From positions 14,417,001 to 14,481,000 of the forward strand of contig OZ038530.1 in the NCBI GenBank assembly GCA_964036665.1: a stretch of 64,000 bases of DNA, written 5' to 3'. Each line of letters begins with the position of its first letter. The first letter of the stretch is position 1. The DNA comes from Gordius sp. MW1. Taxonomy: Eukaryota > Nematomorpha > Gordioida > Gordea > Gordiidae. The notes under the pieces are model-generated. The model ran no database searches. It saw only the letters and a list, made by a program, of their open reading frames with translations, and was not told the origin of the DNA. Of the stretch, positions 47,811-60,800 are shown piece by piece. The position numbers and the translations under genes are program-made.

Positions 47811-48244
47811 TTAAAACTACTAAGTTGATAAAACCAAGTTAATTTTAAAAATAAATTCATGCCATTCTAAATATTATTTTATCAAATCACGGAAAATTCT
47901 GTTGAATAACATTAATCTTTAGGTAAATAACTAGAATTGTATTCAGTTACTTTAAAATATATGTAACTGTAACCGTATTTAGTCATTTTTTGAAAGTACT
48001 GTTTTTTAACTAGTTATTGTGCAAAATTAACTTTAACAGCTCTACATATTTTCATGAAATTGGATGTAAATTAAGACAGTATAATGTTGTAACATATAAA
48101 ATTAATATATATGCAAGTCAAAAATGAACGGTAAGATTTGACTTAAAACAAAATAACTGTATAAGTTGCTCAATAACGTGGAATTAGATAGAGTATAATT
48201 TTATAAGATCTTAACATAATCAAATAATTTTATGATAAGATGAT

Positions 48245-48345
48245 AAAATTAATTGCTATGCAATTTATGGGCTCGTTTTTTGTTGTCCGTCCGTCCGTCT
48301 GTCCGTCTGTCTGTCCGTCTGTCTGTCTGTCCGTCCATCCCTATC
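48245..48345 (+). repeat. GTCC/GTCT microsatellite next to SINE-type leader
   Basis: TTGCTATGCAATTTATGGGC and CTCGTTTTTTGTT lead straight into a run of GTCC and GTCT tetranucleotides (about 48283-48335). The same leader precedes GTCC words near 45580 and, inverted, near 9690 and 62620, so leader plus microsatellite move as one unit. Confidence 0.75.
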
Positions 48346-48394
48346 TATTTGCATTGGGTATATTAGGTTATCGCTTTTTTAAATTAATGGATGA

Positions 48395-48505
48395 GAAAGA
48401 GGTGCCCCACCCCTCATCTCTATCTCCCTCGCTGTGTTATTTTTAGAATTAATGCATAATAGGTGCCCCACCCCTCATCTCTATCTCTCTCGGTGTGTTA
48501 TATAT
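48395..48505 (+). repeat. Short tandem duplication
   Basis: AGGTGCCCCACCCCTCATCT with its following CTATCTC words is present twice, about 60 bp apart (48400 and 48461). Confidence 0.7.
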
Positions 48506-48535
48506 AAGATTTGTTAAATTATCTATTATATAATA

Positions 48536-48770
48536 AACATAAATAAAAGTTGTTTACTTTTAATTGCTATGCAATTTAACAGTTATATCATAAACATAAA
48601 TAAAAGTTGTCTACTTTTAATTGCTATGCAATTTAACTAGTTTTTGTTATATAATAAACAGATAAAAGTTGTTTACTTTTAATGCTATGCAATTTAACTA
48701 GTTATATAATAAACATAAATAAAAGTTGTTTACTTTTTAATTGCTATGCAATATAACTAGTTTTGGGGTT
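48536..48770. repeat. Tandem repeat of about 60-70 bp units
   Basis: Four imperfect units carrying AAACATAAATAAAAGTTGTT and TACTTTTAATTGCTATGCAA. A fifth unit is embedded at about 48990-49060 inside the hairpin array. It forms one edge of the composite element. Confidence 0.8.
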
Positions 48771-50150
48771 AGAATCCCGGAGTTTTTTTTGACTCTTATG
48801 ATTGTTCTTGTTACTATCATTGATAATAAAAGTTTTTGGCCGTCCGCTGGCTGCTGACCAATGAAAAAAATGACCATTGGCCAAAATGTGAATCGAAATT
48901 ATTTTTTTCGTTTTTTTTGACTATTATGATTGTTCCTGTTTCTACCATTGCTATTATGACTTTTTGGCCGTCCGCTGGCTGCTGACCAATGTTATATAAT
49001 AAACATAAATAAAAGTTGTTTACTTTTAATTGCTATGCAATTTAACTAGTTTTTGGGTTAGAATCCCGGAGTTTTTTTGACTCTTATGATTGTTCTTGTT
49101 ATTATCATTGATAATAAGACTTTTTGGCCGTCCGTTGGCTGCTGACCAATGAAAAAAATGACCATTGGCCAAAATGTGAATCCGAGTTTATTTTTTCGTT
49201 TTTTTTTGACTATTATGAAGTTCCTGTTACTACCATTGCTATTATGACTTTTTGGCCGTCCGCTGGCTCCTGACCGATTGAAAAAATGACCATTGGCCAA
49301 AATGTGAATCGAAATTATTTTTTTCGTTTTTTTTTGACTATTATGATTGTTCCTGTTCCTACCATTGCTATTATGACTTTTTGGCCGTCCGCTGGCTGCT
49401 GACCAAAGGAATAAAATGACCATTGGCCAAAATGTGATTCGAAAACTTTTTTTTCGTTTTTTTTGACTATTATGAATTTATATCCACTTTTACCGTGTCC
49501 TGGCTGCTGACCAATGGAAAAAAATGACCATTGGCCAAAATGTGATTCGAAAATTTTTTTTCGTTTTTTTTACTCGTATGAATTTATATCCACTTTTACC
49601 GTGTCCTGGCTGCTGACCAATGGAAAAAATGACCATTGGCCAAAGTCAGCATCAAATTTTTTTTTCCGTTTTTTTGGCTATCATTGACTTATAGAGTATC
49701 TGTTGGTACTGACCAATAGAGAAAAAGTGACCATTGGCCAAATTTTTGATTTTTTTAATTAAAATTGTTCAAATTCAACAAAAAATTTCTCCCAACAATT
49801 CTGCAAATTCTTAACATTGTGTTGTTTTATAATATAATGTTTGTTAGACCCATAATCACTAAAGGCCATAAAAACTAATGTAATACGCAACTAGATGCAA
49901 ACACTAAATCTAACCCTAACCCTTGCCTATATTACATTTTGCCTTTATTACATTTTGCCTATAATGGAAAATTTGTATAAATAATTAATTAATCTTTAGG
50001 CATTTAATACCCCCCTATAGGCATTCTCGCCCCTTCCCGCCTTTCTCGCCCATAAATTGCATAGCAAATATGATACATTTATACGAAGTACAGATGAGTC
50101 GTCCCCCCTTCCCTTCTCCCCCTTCCCACGAGGGCCGAAGGCCCGAGTTT
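48770..50150 (-). repeat. Composite hairpin-array element, right copy (inverted)
   Basis: Read on the minus strand it repeats the order of 6645-8985: GGGCCTTCGGCC end near 50140, GCAATTTATGGGCGAG near 50055, CTATAGGGGGGTATTAAATG near 50005, then hairpin units (about 49735 down to 48860), then CCGGGATTCTAACCC at about 48770 and again near 49065. At least seven GACCATTGGCC units are present. The repeat frames here are not genes. Confidence 0.75.
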
Positions 50151-50537
50151 TTTACTTTATAATAATTGAATTTTCTTTACATAAAATTGAGTCCATCCGG
50201 TATCCCAAATACGTCAAATCGAATAGTGAATTTAAAGCAGTTGAGTTTGATATTTATTTTCCATTAAAATTTACACCGATTTATAATTTGTTCAATTTAA
50301 TCAAATTGTTCAAAAATATAGTAATTCAAAAAACTTTCGTTAATTATTATGTCAAGGTTTATGTTTGGTGTGTTAAATATTTTTATGTGAAAAGGTTTTG
50401 CTTTGTTTTAATAGCAAAATCGGTATAAATCTTCCGTTTCATTAGCGACTCTCGATTCTAAACTTATTAAAAGCCATGTATGCTATATATTTGACTTCCA
50501 CCCTAATGGAAGAGTGATTAAATTTCTAATCTTTTTA

Positions 50538-50760
50538 CAGCGTTTACCTAAACTTTTGCACTTCGTATGCCTCTCCTGCACACTACTAGTAGAGAAAAGG
50601 GGTAATCCATCATAGCGTTTAACATGAATCGCACGTGTTACAAGCGAAGAGGAGAGAAGGAATGAGCGATTCATGTTAAACGCTATGATGGATTACCCCT
50701 TTTCTCTCCTACTAGTGTGCAGGAGAGGCATACGAAGTGCAAAAGTTTAGGTAAACGCTG
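50538..50760. mobile_element. Near-perfect 223-bp palindrome, Tc1/mariner-type MITE
   Basis: Arms of about 95 bp: CAGCGTTTACCTAAACTTTT at the left end and its complement at the right end, with only a few differences along the arms and a loop of about 33 bp around 50633-50668. A TA dinucleotide flanks each end (50536-50537, 50761-50762), which suits a mariner/Stowaway-type insertion. A transcribed copy would form a long hairpin RNA. No copy was found elsewhere in the window. Confidence 0.8.
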
Positions 50761-50763
50761 TAT

Positions 50764-51668
50764 ATAAAATTATCCATACCAAGCTTAATTTTCCAATATA
50801 AAGTGTATATAAAAAAAATCTAATTCTGCCTGGTAAAACCATCAAAATCTTCCATAACAATTCAACACCCGTTCAAATAAGGTATAGATATATAACCAAA
50901 AAAGCCGTAAGCCACTCGATCAGGCATTAAGAACTCTCTAACAACGAATACCATCTTAAATTATCGCCAAAAATCAAAGCAATAAAGTACACGCTGTCTA
51001 AAATCATCATGTGTGTTGTGTGTATATATTTGCCAGGGGAAACTATCAACGGGTAATTTAAAAACGAGCGAAACGGAATACTTTATATTAGTGATTCCCG
51101 ATAACAACTATCGATATCTATACAAATCAAGGGTGTAAGAAGTATCATTTAATAGCTTTGTTGATTGTATAATAGAGGTGGGAGGGGCAAGACAAAAACA
51201 CGTAATTATGGAATTAGCACTCTTCCCAGCGCGAAGGAGAAGAGCCATAACAAATTTAGGGAGGAAATGAAGGGGAGTTTTAAAAAACGGAGAAGAAACA
51301 GCTAGAATAAGAAAAGAAAAAACATATTGGCATAGTTCGAAATGTTTATGGGGTGGGCATAATTCGACGAAATCTAACGTCTCTCATTCAATGATTATTA
51401 CGGGGTAACTAATTGCAATGGTGCGGCTGACATATTATATAAATATGCGTGTGTATATAATTCATGATTTAAAAAATGACGAAGCAGGGTGCGGAGCAAG
51501 GGGAGAGCGACTCGATAAAAATCACAAATATTGGGGTCTAGAATTCATAGCTAAAACTGCACAGGTAGGTGTTCAGCGATTGAGCAAATAGAAAGGGGGT
51601 TGTGATGTCAAAATGTGTCCTCATGCGTGTGGGTGGATGTAGGGTTGCTTATAAAGTTTGGTGTGAGC
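50764..51668. other. 3' flank of the CREB-like gene
   Basis: Region just past the bZIP stop codon; likely 3' UTR and intergenic sequence. No coding exon or element ends are seen. Confidence 0.4.
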
Positions 51669-51813
51669 TTATTCTTGTTTTTGGCAATACAATTCCTTCA
51701 ACGATTTTAATTCTTCGATCAAAGCCTTGTTTTGATTTTCAAGGACCGCTACCCTGTTTTCCAGGCACTTCACGTACTCTTTCTTCTTACGTCGACATTC
51801 TTTGGCCGCCTCT
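51669..51813 (-). CDS. CREB1: CREB-like last exon: basic region end, leucine zipper, stop
   Basis: Encodes EAAKECRRKKKEYVKCLENR, then VAVLENQNKALIEELKSLKE and LYCQKQE with TAA. Basic-region signature N(R)EAA..CR and heptad leucines are intact. Acceptor TGCTTGTAG; the split Arg codon joins exon 52558-52702. Confidence 0.96.
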
Positions 51814-54800
51814 CTACAAGCAAATTTTAGAAGCAACGTAATTTTAATCAATAGGTGCCGTATAGAAATAGCGGTAAGTAAGAAAATTGTCCCGTAAGAG
51901 TGCGTTAATAATTTTGGAAGGTAAAATAAAGTATCGGCCTGCTATTTTCAACCAATAACTTACATGCGATTTTGTTGAGTAATTGAATTAATTCTAAAGG
52001 CAAATTTTACAAAAACCAAAACTAACCCACACAAATTATGTCGAAATCAAATAGGGTCTATAAATTTTTATCATTTAGTTCGACCCATGTATCAGTGGCT
52101 TAATAAATATGATAGGGCAAATCCAAGCTAAAAGATTTGGTCAATCTTTTTAATATAGGACTTAAATTCCACATAGAATACCCTAAAACTAAAAAAACTT
52201 TTTTTCATTCAACACAGATGGTTTACATATATACTAAGTAATGATCAATCCATTGTATTACAAATGGCTCGCTTGCCAAAATTCGAAGACTCATATGAAA
52301 ATCCAAGTAGTAAGAGGATTTAGCCAATTATTATAAAAACTTGTTCCGTTTTCTATATTTTTACCAAAATGCCGCAGATTTCGACAAATAAACATTGCCT
52401 AAGCAGGGAACTAAATGAACCTTTTAACCAAATCAATAACTTTAGGAACCTTCTTTAATTTTTAGATAGATAGGTTATAAATTAATAAATAAATACGTTC
52501 ACACCGGCAAAAAGATTGAAAGTTGAAATTCCATGTCACTCATTAAATAGTGTATACCTATTTTTGAGCAATCGAACTTCTCTTTTGCGTTGCGCTTCTT
52601 CTACGACGGGAGGTCCGTTACCCGTTTGCACAAGGTACTGCTGATTAGCGGATTCGTCAAGACCCTGACCCGTCGTTCTCATGTGGTAATAGGACTCGTT
52701 GACTAAAACACATCGTGACTATTTTTATTTTTGTATTATAACAAAACTATCGAAACGTTTACCATTAAACGACTATATATAAATAAAGTGGGTACATGCA
52801 TGGCCGTACCCAGGGGGTGGCAAGGAGGGGCGGCTGCCCCCCTTTAAGTCCAAAATTTTTTCAATTTTTAATATATTATGGCTTAAGTGTCAAATTATCA
52901 TTTTGCCCCTCCCTAAATCATTATTGCTCCCCCCCTCTAAATCCAATCCTGGCCACGTCCATGGGTATATGTATCTCAAGGTATAATAGGTCAGAACACG
53001 CAATTTTAAATTAAACATACGAAGGATATATAATGAAATTTATACTCCGATCCATTTTAAACAACTTTGAATAGATAATATATAAATTAGTAACAAAATT
53101 TGATTTATTTAAAGCGATAAAAATTAAATCAAATAACTACTGTTTTATAATAGCCAACAAAATTTAAAAATGTCCAAGTTCGAAAAAGCATGACGAACAA
53201 CGAATGCCCTCTATGATACATCGTCTTTAAAATTTAGATGAAACCTATCCTGTAATACCTTATCATTAAACTTTTTATAAAATATCGGCGTCATAAACTA
53301 TTGCTCCATTGCCAAAAGTCTCACGGAAGAAGACAACAATTTCTCCAGCAGCCACTTACGCGGAATGCTTATGTACTGTCCTCCGGGTCCGGTTGTAAGG
53401 TTTAGACCCGCTCCCGGGACAAGAGACATGAGTTGGGAACCAAATTGGAGGGCCGCATCGTTGGCTGCAGCCGGGTTGGGGTTGGTATTGTTAACTGGGT
53501 TCGCAGGGACCGCAATTAAACGCTGGGCTGCGCTAGAGGGCAAATTGGTTGCGGGAGGCGCGTTATATTTGTATTCTTGCGACGAATCATTGCTATCCGT
53601 AGGAGAAATAGGGCTAGGCTGGTGGTCTAAGTTAAGTAGCGTGGCCGAAGATCGTCCCATCGGAGTAGATTTAGAAACGAGACCGGGCATAGCTGTGGCT
53701 TTAATTTGAAAGGATAACATAGGTGAGTTATAATTTTTACCATTCTTTTTAAGCCGATATAAAATAATACTTGGCATCGAATCGGATCAAGTTTGAGACG
53801 CAAATTTACAAATAGTACGGTCAATTTTTCCTTTTTAAAAGTTGGACGAAAGGAAGTTTCAAAGCTCGAAGTCCATCTTAGACGTGAGTTTAACTAAGGA
53901 TAATGATAGTAAAATAGCTTTTGAAAATGGCCAAGATTATGATTGAAGAGTTATTTATGGAGGGAAAAACTCATATTTTTTTTATAAACATTGGGATCGA
54001 GGGAGGTGGAGGTACCCCTCTCAATGTCTATGCCCACGAAAAAAAGTTTAAAAAAAGGTGTTATAAAGTGAAATTTAATAGATCCTCCTTCGAATTAAAT
54101 CTGTTTTACAAATAAACCTTCGCGAATAATAAACTAATATCATTTCATCGTTTTGTATCAATTCTACATCACAAAGGGTTTATCATAATATCACAAGCTA
54201 AATTTGCCATAAATGTAATAATAAATTTCAAAATGTTTAAGGTGAACAACGCTGATAAATTGCTACGAAATAAAAAATATATAACAAGAAGTAAAACTGT
54301 AGAAATAATAGAGAAAACCACATAAAAAGCGATATAACAAAAGACTCGATTTTTTAGAGCTTCTCTTAATATCGGATTTTGCTGCGCAGCAAAAATCGTT
54401 GTACAAGCTATAACATAGCCGTGTCTTAACTTCGAGTTCACAGCAGATTTAAATTTCAGACGCATAACATAACAGCGATTAATCTCAAAAGTTGGAATAA
54501 ACAAAAAAACAATTTTAACTATCAAAAACAAAATATTTATAATTACAACCAAGTTTGACCCATGAAATTGAATCGGATATATGACAAAGTGAAATTCGCG
54601 CCATTTGAATCTGAATCCGATATTAAGACATGCCCTTAGGCTGTAAGATGTGTAACAGTGCTTCTTAAACTATTAATAAGCTAACTTTGTGCTAAAACTC
54701 ATTGTCTGCAGTTTTATAATACAGATGGTGCTAATCGGAGCGAGAAGGGCAGAATATTTTGCATTTCTTTGATAAATCATTGCAATAAAGGTATTTGGAC

Positions 54801-57800
54801 ATAACGTGCTAGATAAAGAGACAATTAATCGTAACAGTGGCAAGCGAATGTTATAAGGTCGGGTGTGGATGTCATAGTTTAAATTCGATCACGTGCATTT
54901 TTTTGACAATCAGTTATGAATTAAAAAAATATTGTAGTGAGGTTCACAAAATTATCAATAATCTTTTTCGATAGTCTCGTGTCTAATAACAAACCTAGTT
55001 TATAGGAAAATTATATATATTTCATCGCAACAATTATAATCGTTCAAAAAAAAGAATTAAAAAAAGGTAAGTAGTCAAAAAAATCAAACATTGTTTCGAG
55101 GCTGATTTACAGGAACAAAAAGTTTTAATAAATATTAAAATATAAATTGATTTCAAGAGTTTATCCAAAATATATAGCAATATGGCACAATGTTTTTTTA
55201 TATAATAGGCAATATGTATGATAATTCGATGGAAATCGAAAAGAAAAACTTGCATTCTTCGTCAGGACATTAATATATAATGTTTAATGGCCTAATATCT
55301 GCGTTATATACTTGTAGTGCTCATGAGCGATAAATTTTTTAAAATTATTGAAACTATGGATATGCTCATCGTTCCGAAATTCATAATTAAGAGCAGCTCA
55401 AAAGGACATTGATAAATTAGGATCAAATTTCTTAAAAATTCCGCTCCACATTTAATAAAGTAGAGTCAGACACATACGGAAAACTTTAGGTTGTGTCTTA
55501 ATAAGCAATTTTTTAAGGCAGACATAAAAGGTAATACAGGTTAAAACACAGCTGTGCCTTGACGCGGGTCACTTCATTTTTGAAGTTTTGATGTATCGAT
55601 TCAAGCGCGATTAACAGGGAACAATTTTTTGAGTAAGTTATAACTATACACAGATATAGGGATGCTTAATCAGTAATAAACTTTCCGGGAATAATAAAAA
55701 ATTTAAAAGGCATCAAAAAACTTCTAAATAGCATTCGTCTAGGTAACTTGCTAAGTTCGATAGTAATGTTCTAAGTTAGATTTAAAAAAATGTAACTAAT
55801 AAATTATACAACATTTCACCAGTCAAACCCCTTTTAAATATATATTATAAGCGTATAAAAGTGAGATATTTTTCACGTTATTCCACCAGGTAGCCTTAAA
55901 ACAAGGAAATTTGGTAACTAACACTAATAATATTTTTACCATAATATTTCCGATCTAAAAACTGGGCGTCTATCGGAGGCAAAACGTTGCCCGCGTTGCT
56001 TTTGTAGGTTCGGTACTGAGCATAATTAACAACACAATTCGGTTGGTAAGGCCTTTCTTCCCAGAGGCCGCCTCCTATATTATTACCGCTACCCTGATTT
56101 ATGGGGTATCGGGGGTCTTTAAAATCGAAATCTTCCAGCAAGTAAAAGGGGGAAGTGCTATGGGCCGGGTCGAGCATATCAGTCGTCGAGGGGGTGGGGG
56201 TTTACTGGGGAAAACTTAAGTTGGATTTGGGGTGGGGAGAGATGAGAATCGTGAAAAACTTTTTATAATCCATTCGCTTACGCTCGTAATAACGCTTTAA
56301 ACATAATACAAATGATTGAACAATCGATTGATGCACATAATTGCGGTGATTTGAAAATTATTATTATGCGCATTGTTGAATTGCGTAAAATGTAGCAAAT
56401 CATAGGCATATTTTAATAAATTTATAAAAACAACGAGTTTTAAACGAAACCACTGTTCACTTATGGTAACTGACACCCATGGCATTAGGGTGTTCAGCCT
56501 AAAAAATGACCTAAAGACCTAAAAACGTTGATTAGGATTCAGTGTGCACCGCTAGAGATTAAAATTTAAAAGTTTGGCTAATTTTGACAGACCAAGAGTT
56601 ATAAGATATTCTTTACCAAATTTTAATAATTGAGTTGGGTGCAATTTTGAAACAATCATTTGTTTTGAATTTTAATAGCTTGTAGCCAAATGTTAAAAAA
56701 TGTTTCCGGCTACCTTTGTAATTTAACTATTACGTCCACAATTCATTTTTTAAAATTTAATTTAAGCATGATGACCCGCGTGGTGAAACAACCGTTAAAG
56801 ACAAACATTTTCAGAAGTTAACAACATAAGTCTACAAGAATAAGCATGCTATTATCTGACAATTATTAGATAAGAAAATTTAGGCTGAGATAATAAACGT
56901 CAAAATATTTAGGTTAATGAGGTAAGAGGTGTAAAAAATGAGACCAATGTTACACGATCCAAATTCTTGTACTGTATAAGCGATCTCATATACCATTTTC
57001 TTATTCGATCCAAAAAATAACCAAACGCCGATTTGTGTTTTTCGCATTCGGAAAAACACAAATCGTAAGAAATAAACAAAATTTCTTACTCACGTTTTCA
57101 TATTGTGATTTCGGTCTCGCAAGGGCAGGTTTTGTAGGGTTAGGGTTGGGTCATTTTAGGTTCAAGATACATAATTACCTTCTTTGGATCGAATAAGAAA
57201 ATGGAATGTCAGATCGCTTATACAGTACAAGAATTTGGATCGTATAACATTGGCCAAAAAATAACCTTATTAACGTTTTTTGAAACTAAATTCCGAATCC
57301 ATTTAAAATTATTTATATAATTCTGGAGATCATTGATAAATCTCCAGGGGTATAAAATTATCGTTTCGTCTATCAAACTTCTTCCCAATCTGTCTAAGGG
57401 CTTGTCTTAATATCGGATTTTGCTGCGCAGCATAAATCATCATACGTGTTTTAACAATAGCCGTGTCTTAATATCCGATTTACAGCAGATTTCGATTTTA
57501 GACGCATAACATAACAGCGATTTTATAGGATGCAAAATTTTTCGTAAGCTTCAATGTTATATGAATTTTGAGTTTTTAGGTGTCAGCAAAATTTATATTT
57601 GATCAAAAGGGTTGAAAAGAATAAAATTATAGGGTGTAAAGGTATGATTAAGTTTGAGATTAAAAGATGTTGGGATAATTTAGCCAAAGATTGTAATATG
57701 CCTGGTAATTAAACATTAAATTATATACAGCTGTTTATAAGTTGCAAATCAAGGAAAACACTAAAATCAGGGAGTGCAGGGGGAAACTTTTAAAATGGAC

Positions 57801-60800
57801 CCTTTAAAATGAATGATTAGATGTTTGTGGAAAAGGTTTTGGATGAAACTACCACCACAAGCACCTTGGATGATCTTGATAAATAAAATAGACTAACAAA
57901 AGAACTTTGTTTATTGATCAACTTAATAGGATTGATATAGAAGAGGCTAAATGCTCAAAGTAGATGATCCTGATTTATTATTTTTTAAATCTATTTTGCC
58001 AGATTTACAATCTCTTGATGTAATGGCAAGACAACAATGTAAAGAATTTATCATGAAAATTGTCTTTTGCTATAAAAACAACATCTCACAATGTTTGTAT
58101 ATATTATGAACCAATATTGTTAATAAAATTTTTATTAAATTGATTAAATTAGACAACATAAATTTTATTCAAATCATAAAAATAACAATCATCATATCCA
58201 AGGCAACACATTGTGATATAAATTTCTTGGCTTGGAATATTCAATAAGTCAGTTGAAAGTGATATTGCCTCATGTAAAGGAGTGTAACCTATCCGCTCCT
58301 TATCAATAAATATATTGTTTAAGATGCATGCTCCTAATACAATCTTTTCAGCTTTTTGAGGTCTAGTCCTGATGTGTTTATTAAATAAGCCAAATTTGGC
58401 ACTTAGTATGCCAAAGGAACATCAACACAACTTCTAGCTCTTGATACTGTTTTATTAAAAACAATTTTCTTGTCATCTAATGTTCTCAAAGAATAGGTTA
58501 GTAAAAAGTTAGATAATATGCTTCATCTGCAATGAATACATACAGAGCTTAAATCTGAGTACCAGGTAAATAACTAGCTTAAGGTAAAAATGTATCACCT
58601 CTTTGAATTTTTTATAATGAGGTTTGCTTCAAAACATTACCATCACTTTGACATCCCAATGCATATTATCAGCATAAATAAATTTATAATTCCATCTTTC
58701 AAAAAACTCTTCTTAAATCTAAATGGAAATACTATAATATAAATTATTATACTCTAATCCAATTTGACACTGCACAGTGATGTGGATTGACCTTAACTAT
58801 GGCATCCAAATTTCTTCAATAATGTTATGCACTCCCTGAAATTCTAAAACAACCCGCGGGCTGGGCCGGGTCTATAGACATAACTTTGGATTTATAATGC
58901 TATATATCTTTAATAATTATACTAAGTAATAGAATGTTGAAGGATACATTCACGTTGAAAAAAATTATGCTCTGTATAATTCTTAGATAAATTAAGTTTT
59001 TTTTTCTTTCTACTACTTGTTTTTTACAAACGGCTAAGTATTATTAATAATAACATTCAAGTTTGAAGCAAAAACTTAAATCCCATATATGGACAAAAAA
59101 AAATCGCGCGTTTCGAATCTGAATCCGATATTAAGACAAGCCCTATGAAAACGCAGTACATTAGAGTACATTCTACTTGTGCTATGTTTACTAACACTTC
59201 ACTTACTCTCCTCACTTTCTCCTTCTCTTCCACTCCCGCTCCCTTTTCTAGCCACGCAAATCGTTTACCACATCCTACTTTTGTTTAACTCACTCACGGT
59301 TATAGGCTTCAACACTTAAGGGTGCCCTACAGAACAACAGCTCATAACGTGAATAAAGAGAAGGAATGAGCTTTTGTAGCCAATTTGATTGAAAATTTTT
59401 TCATGCAAATTAACACACAGGTAAAGTTTTGTTATACGGTAATGTAAATAATTATAATAATTATATCTTATATAATCGAAAGTCATGCTAAATAATAAAC
59501 AAAAATGTAAATGATCTAAAATGATATAAATTTTTGAATGGTAGAAACTTATTCATTAATCTATTATTCAATAACTATCATTTTTAAATATTAATTATCC
59601 TACTAGAAATTTATATAACAACGTGGATTTGGACCATACTTAAAACAATTGCTTTTAATATTAAAACATGAATAGTGTAATAGTAAAACCATCAAATCTG
59701 CCTAACATTTATTCTTATAATTTAATATAAACTTCTCGTATGTTAGCCATTTCTAATACTATAAAACCTTTTTTAAATTACACAATGTGTTAATATATAA
59801 AAAAATGACATTCATCGACCCTCCTAACCTTTGGCTGGGGGGGGGGGCGGAGATACTGTCAACTCAGGTAATTATTGGTGTATGGATATATTTATTGGAT
59901 TAATAAATAAGCCCCATTATGATCGCATTGGCCAAACTAAGAGGTAGGGTATGACGTAAAAAAAGTCAACCCATGTTGCATTGAATGTAGACATGATTGA
60001 CCAACACTAAAATCAGAGAATTTCTTAAACATATAATTATAACGTAGACGAATTTATGATTCTCAGCTAATTTACATCTTCAAATACGGCAGCAATTTAT
60101 AAGGTGCAAAACTTTCTGAGGCTGATGGATCGAGTAATATATATAAGACTAAATTCTGCAAAGAAATCACGTCTCTGAAAAAATATGTTATGCTCTTCCT
60201 TTTTGTTACTCTTAGAGAAGATCTGATAAATTTAAAATGTGAGTCGAAACAGTTGAAATCGTATATTTAGATCAAAAGATGAGCGCAGTGTTTAGCACAA
60301 TCCCAAATTTATATCTTATATAATTTCTAAAGCAATGAGTTTCGCGACTAAGTTGGGTATATATATATATATATGTATACACGAATATGGCAATTTGCAA
60401 AGGGGTGATATATAGGAGCTCCATTCTAGCTAGGAAATCGGTTGAAATGGGGGTATGGGCCCAATGCAAAAACATTAAGATTTTCACAAAACAATAACCT
60501 CTGTTTAATTGTGAACCTCACTAAACCTTTTCATCACCCAGAGAAAGCTTCTTCGGATTAATATTGTGATTAAAACTGATGTCATTCTGCTAGCAGCCAT
60601 GTCTTAGGGGGATGTAAATTACCTTTAGATTTGATGGCCTTGGTGGAGATGGGGCTATTGCCGGGGGTGGCAGAAGAACACAAAGTATCAGAGTTAAGGT
60701 TGTGGGTGGTGGGGGCCCCTTTATCGGGGCTAAGATTTTCGAAACTAACGTGACGTCGTTTAGCGTCCGAGCTCGAGTTTTGCGACGAGACCCCAACTCC

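Noticed and set aside
49058-49423. 121-codon frame in the hairpin array
   Set aside because: Translation of tandem units; the same peptide repeats with each unit.
53365-53709. Plus-strand open frame of 114 codons
   Set aside because: Shadow of the GC-richer CREB-like exon 53360-53698, which fits splice phases on the minus strand.
54169-54552. Minus-strand 127-codon hydrophobic frame, like a membrane protein
   Set aside because: It runs across the Harbinger-type MITE and AT-rich DNA; hydrophobic residues are what T-rich codons give. No family motif.
57130-57160. Telomere-like TAGGGTTAGGGTTGGG
   Set aside because: Only two to three units within a MITE; also a short CCCTAA piece at 49910. Too short to mean an old telomere.
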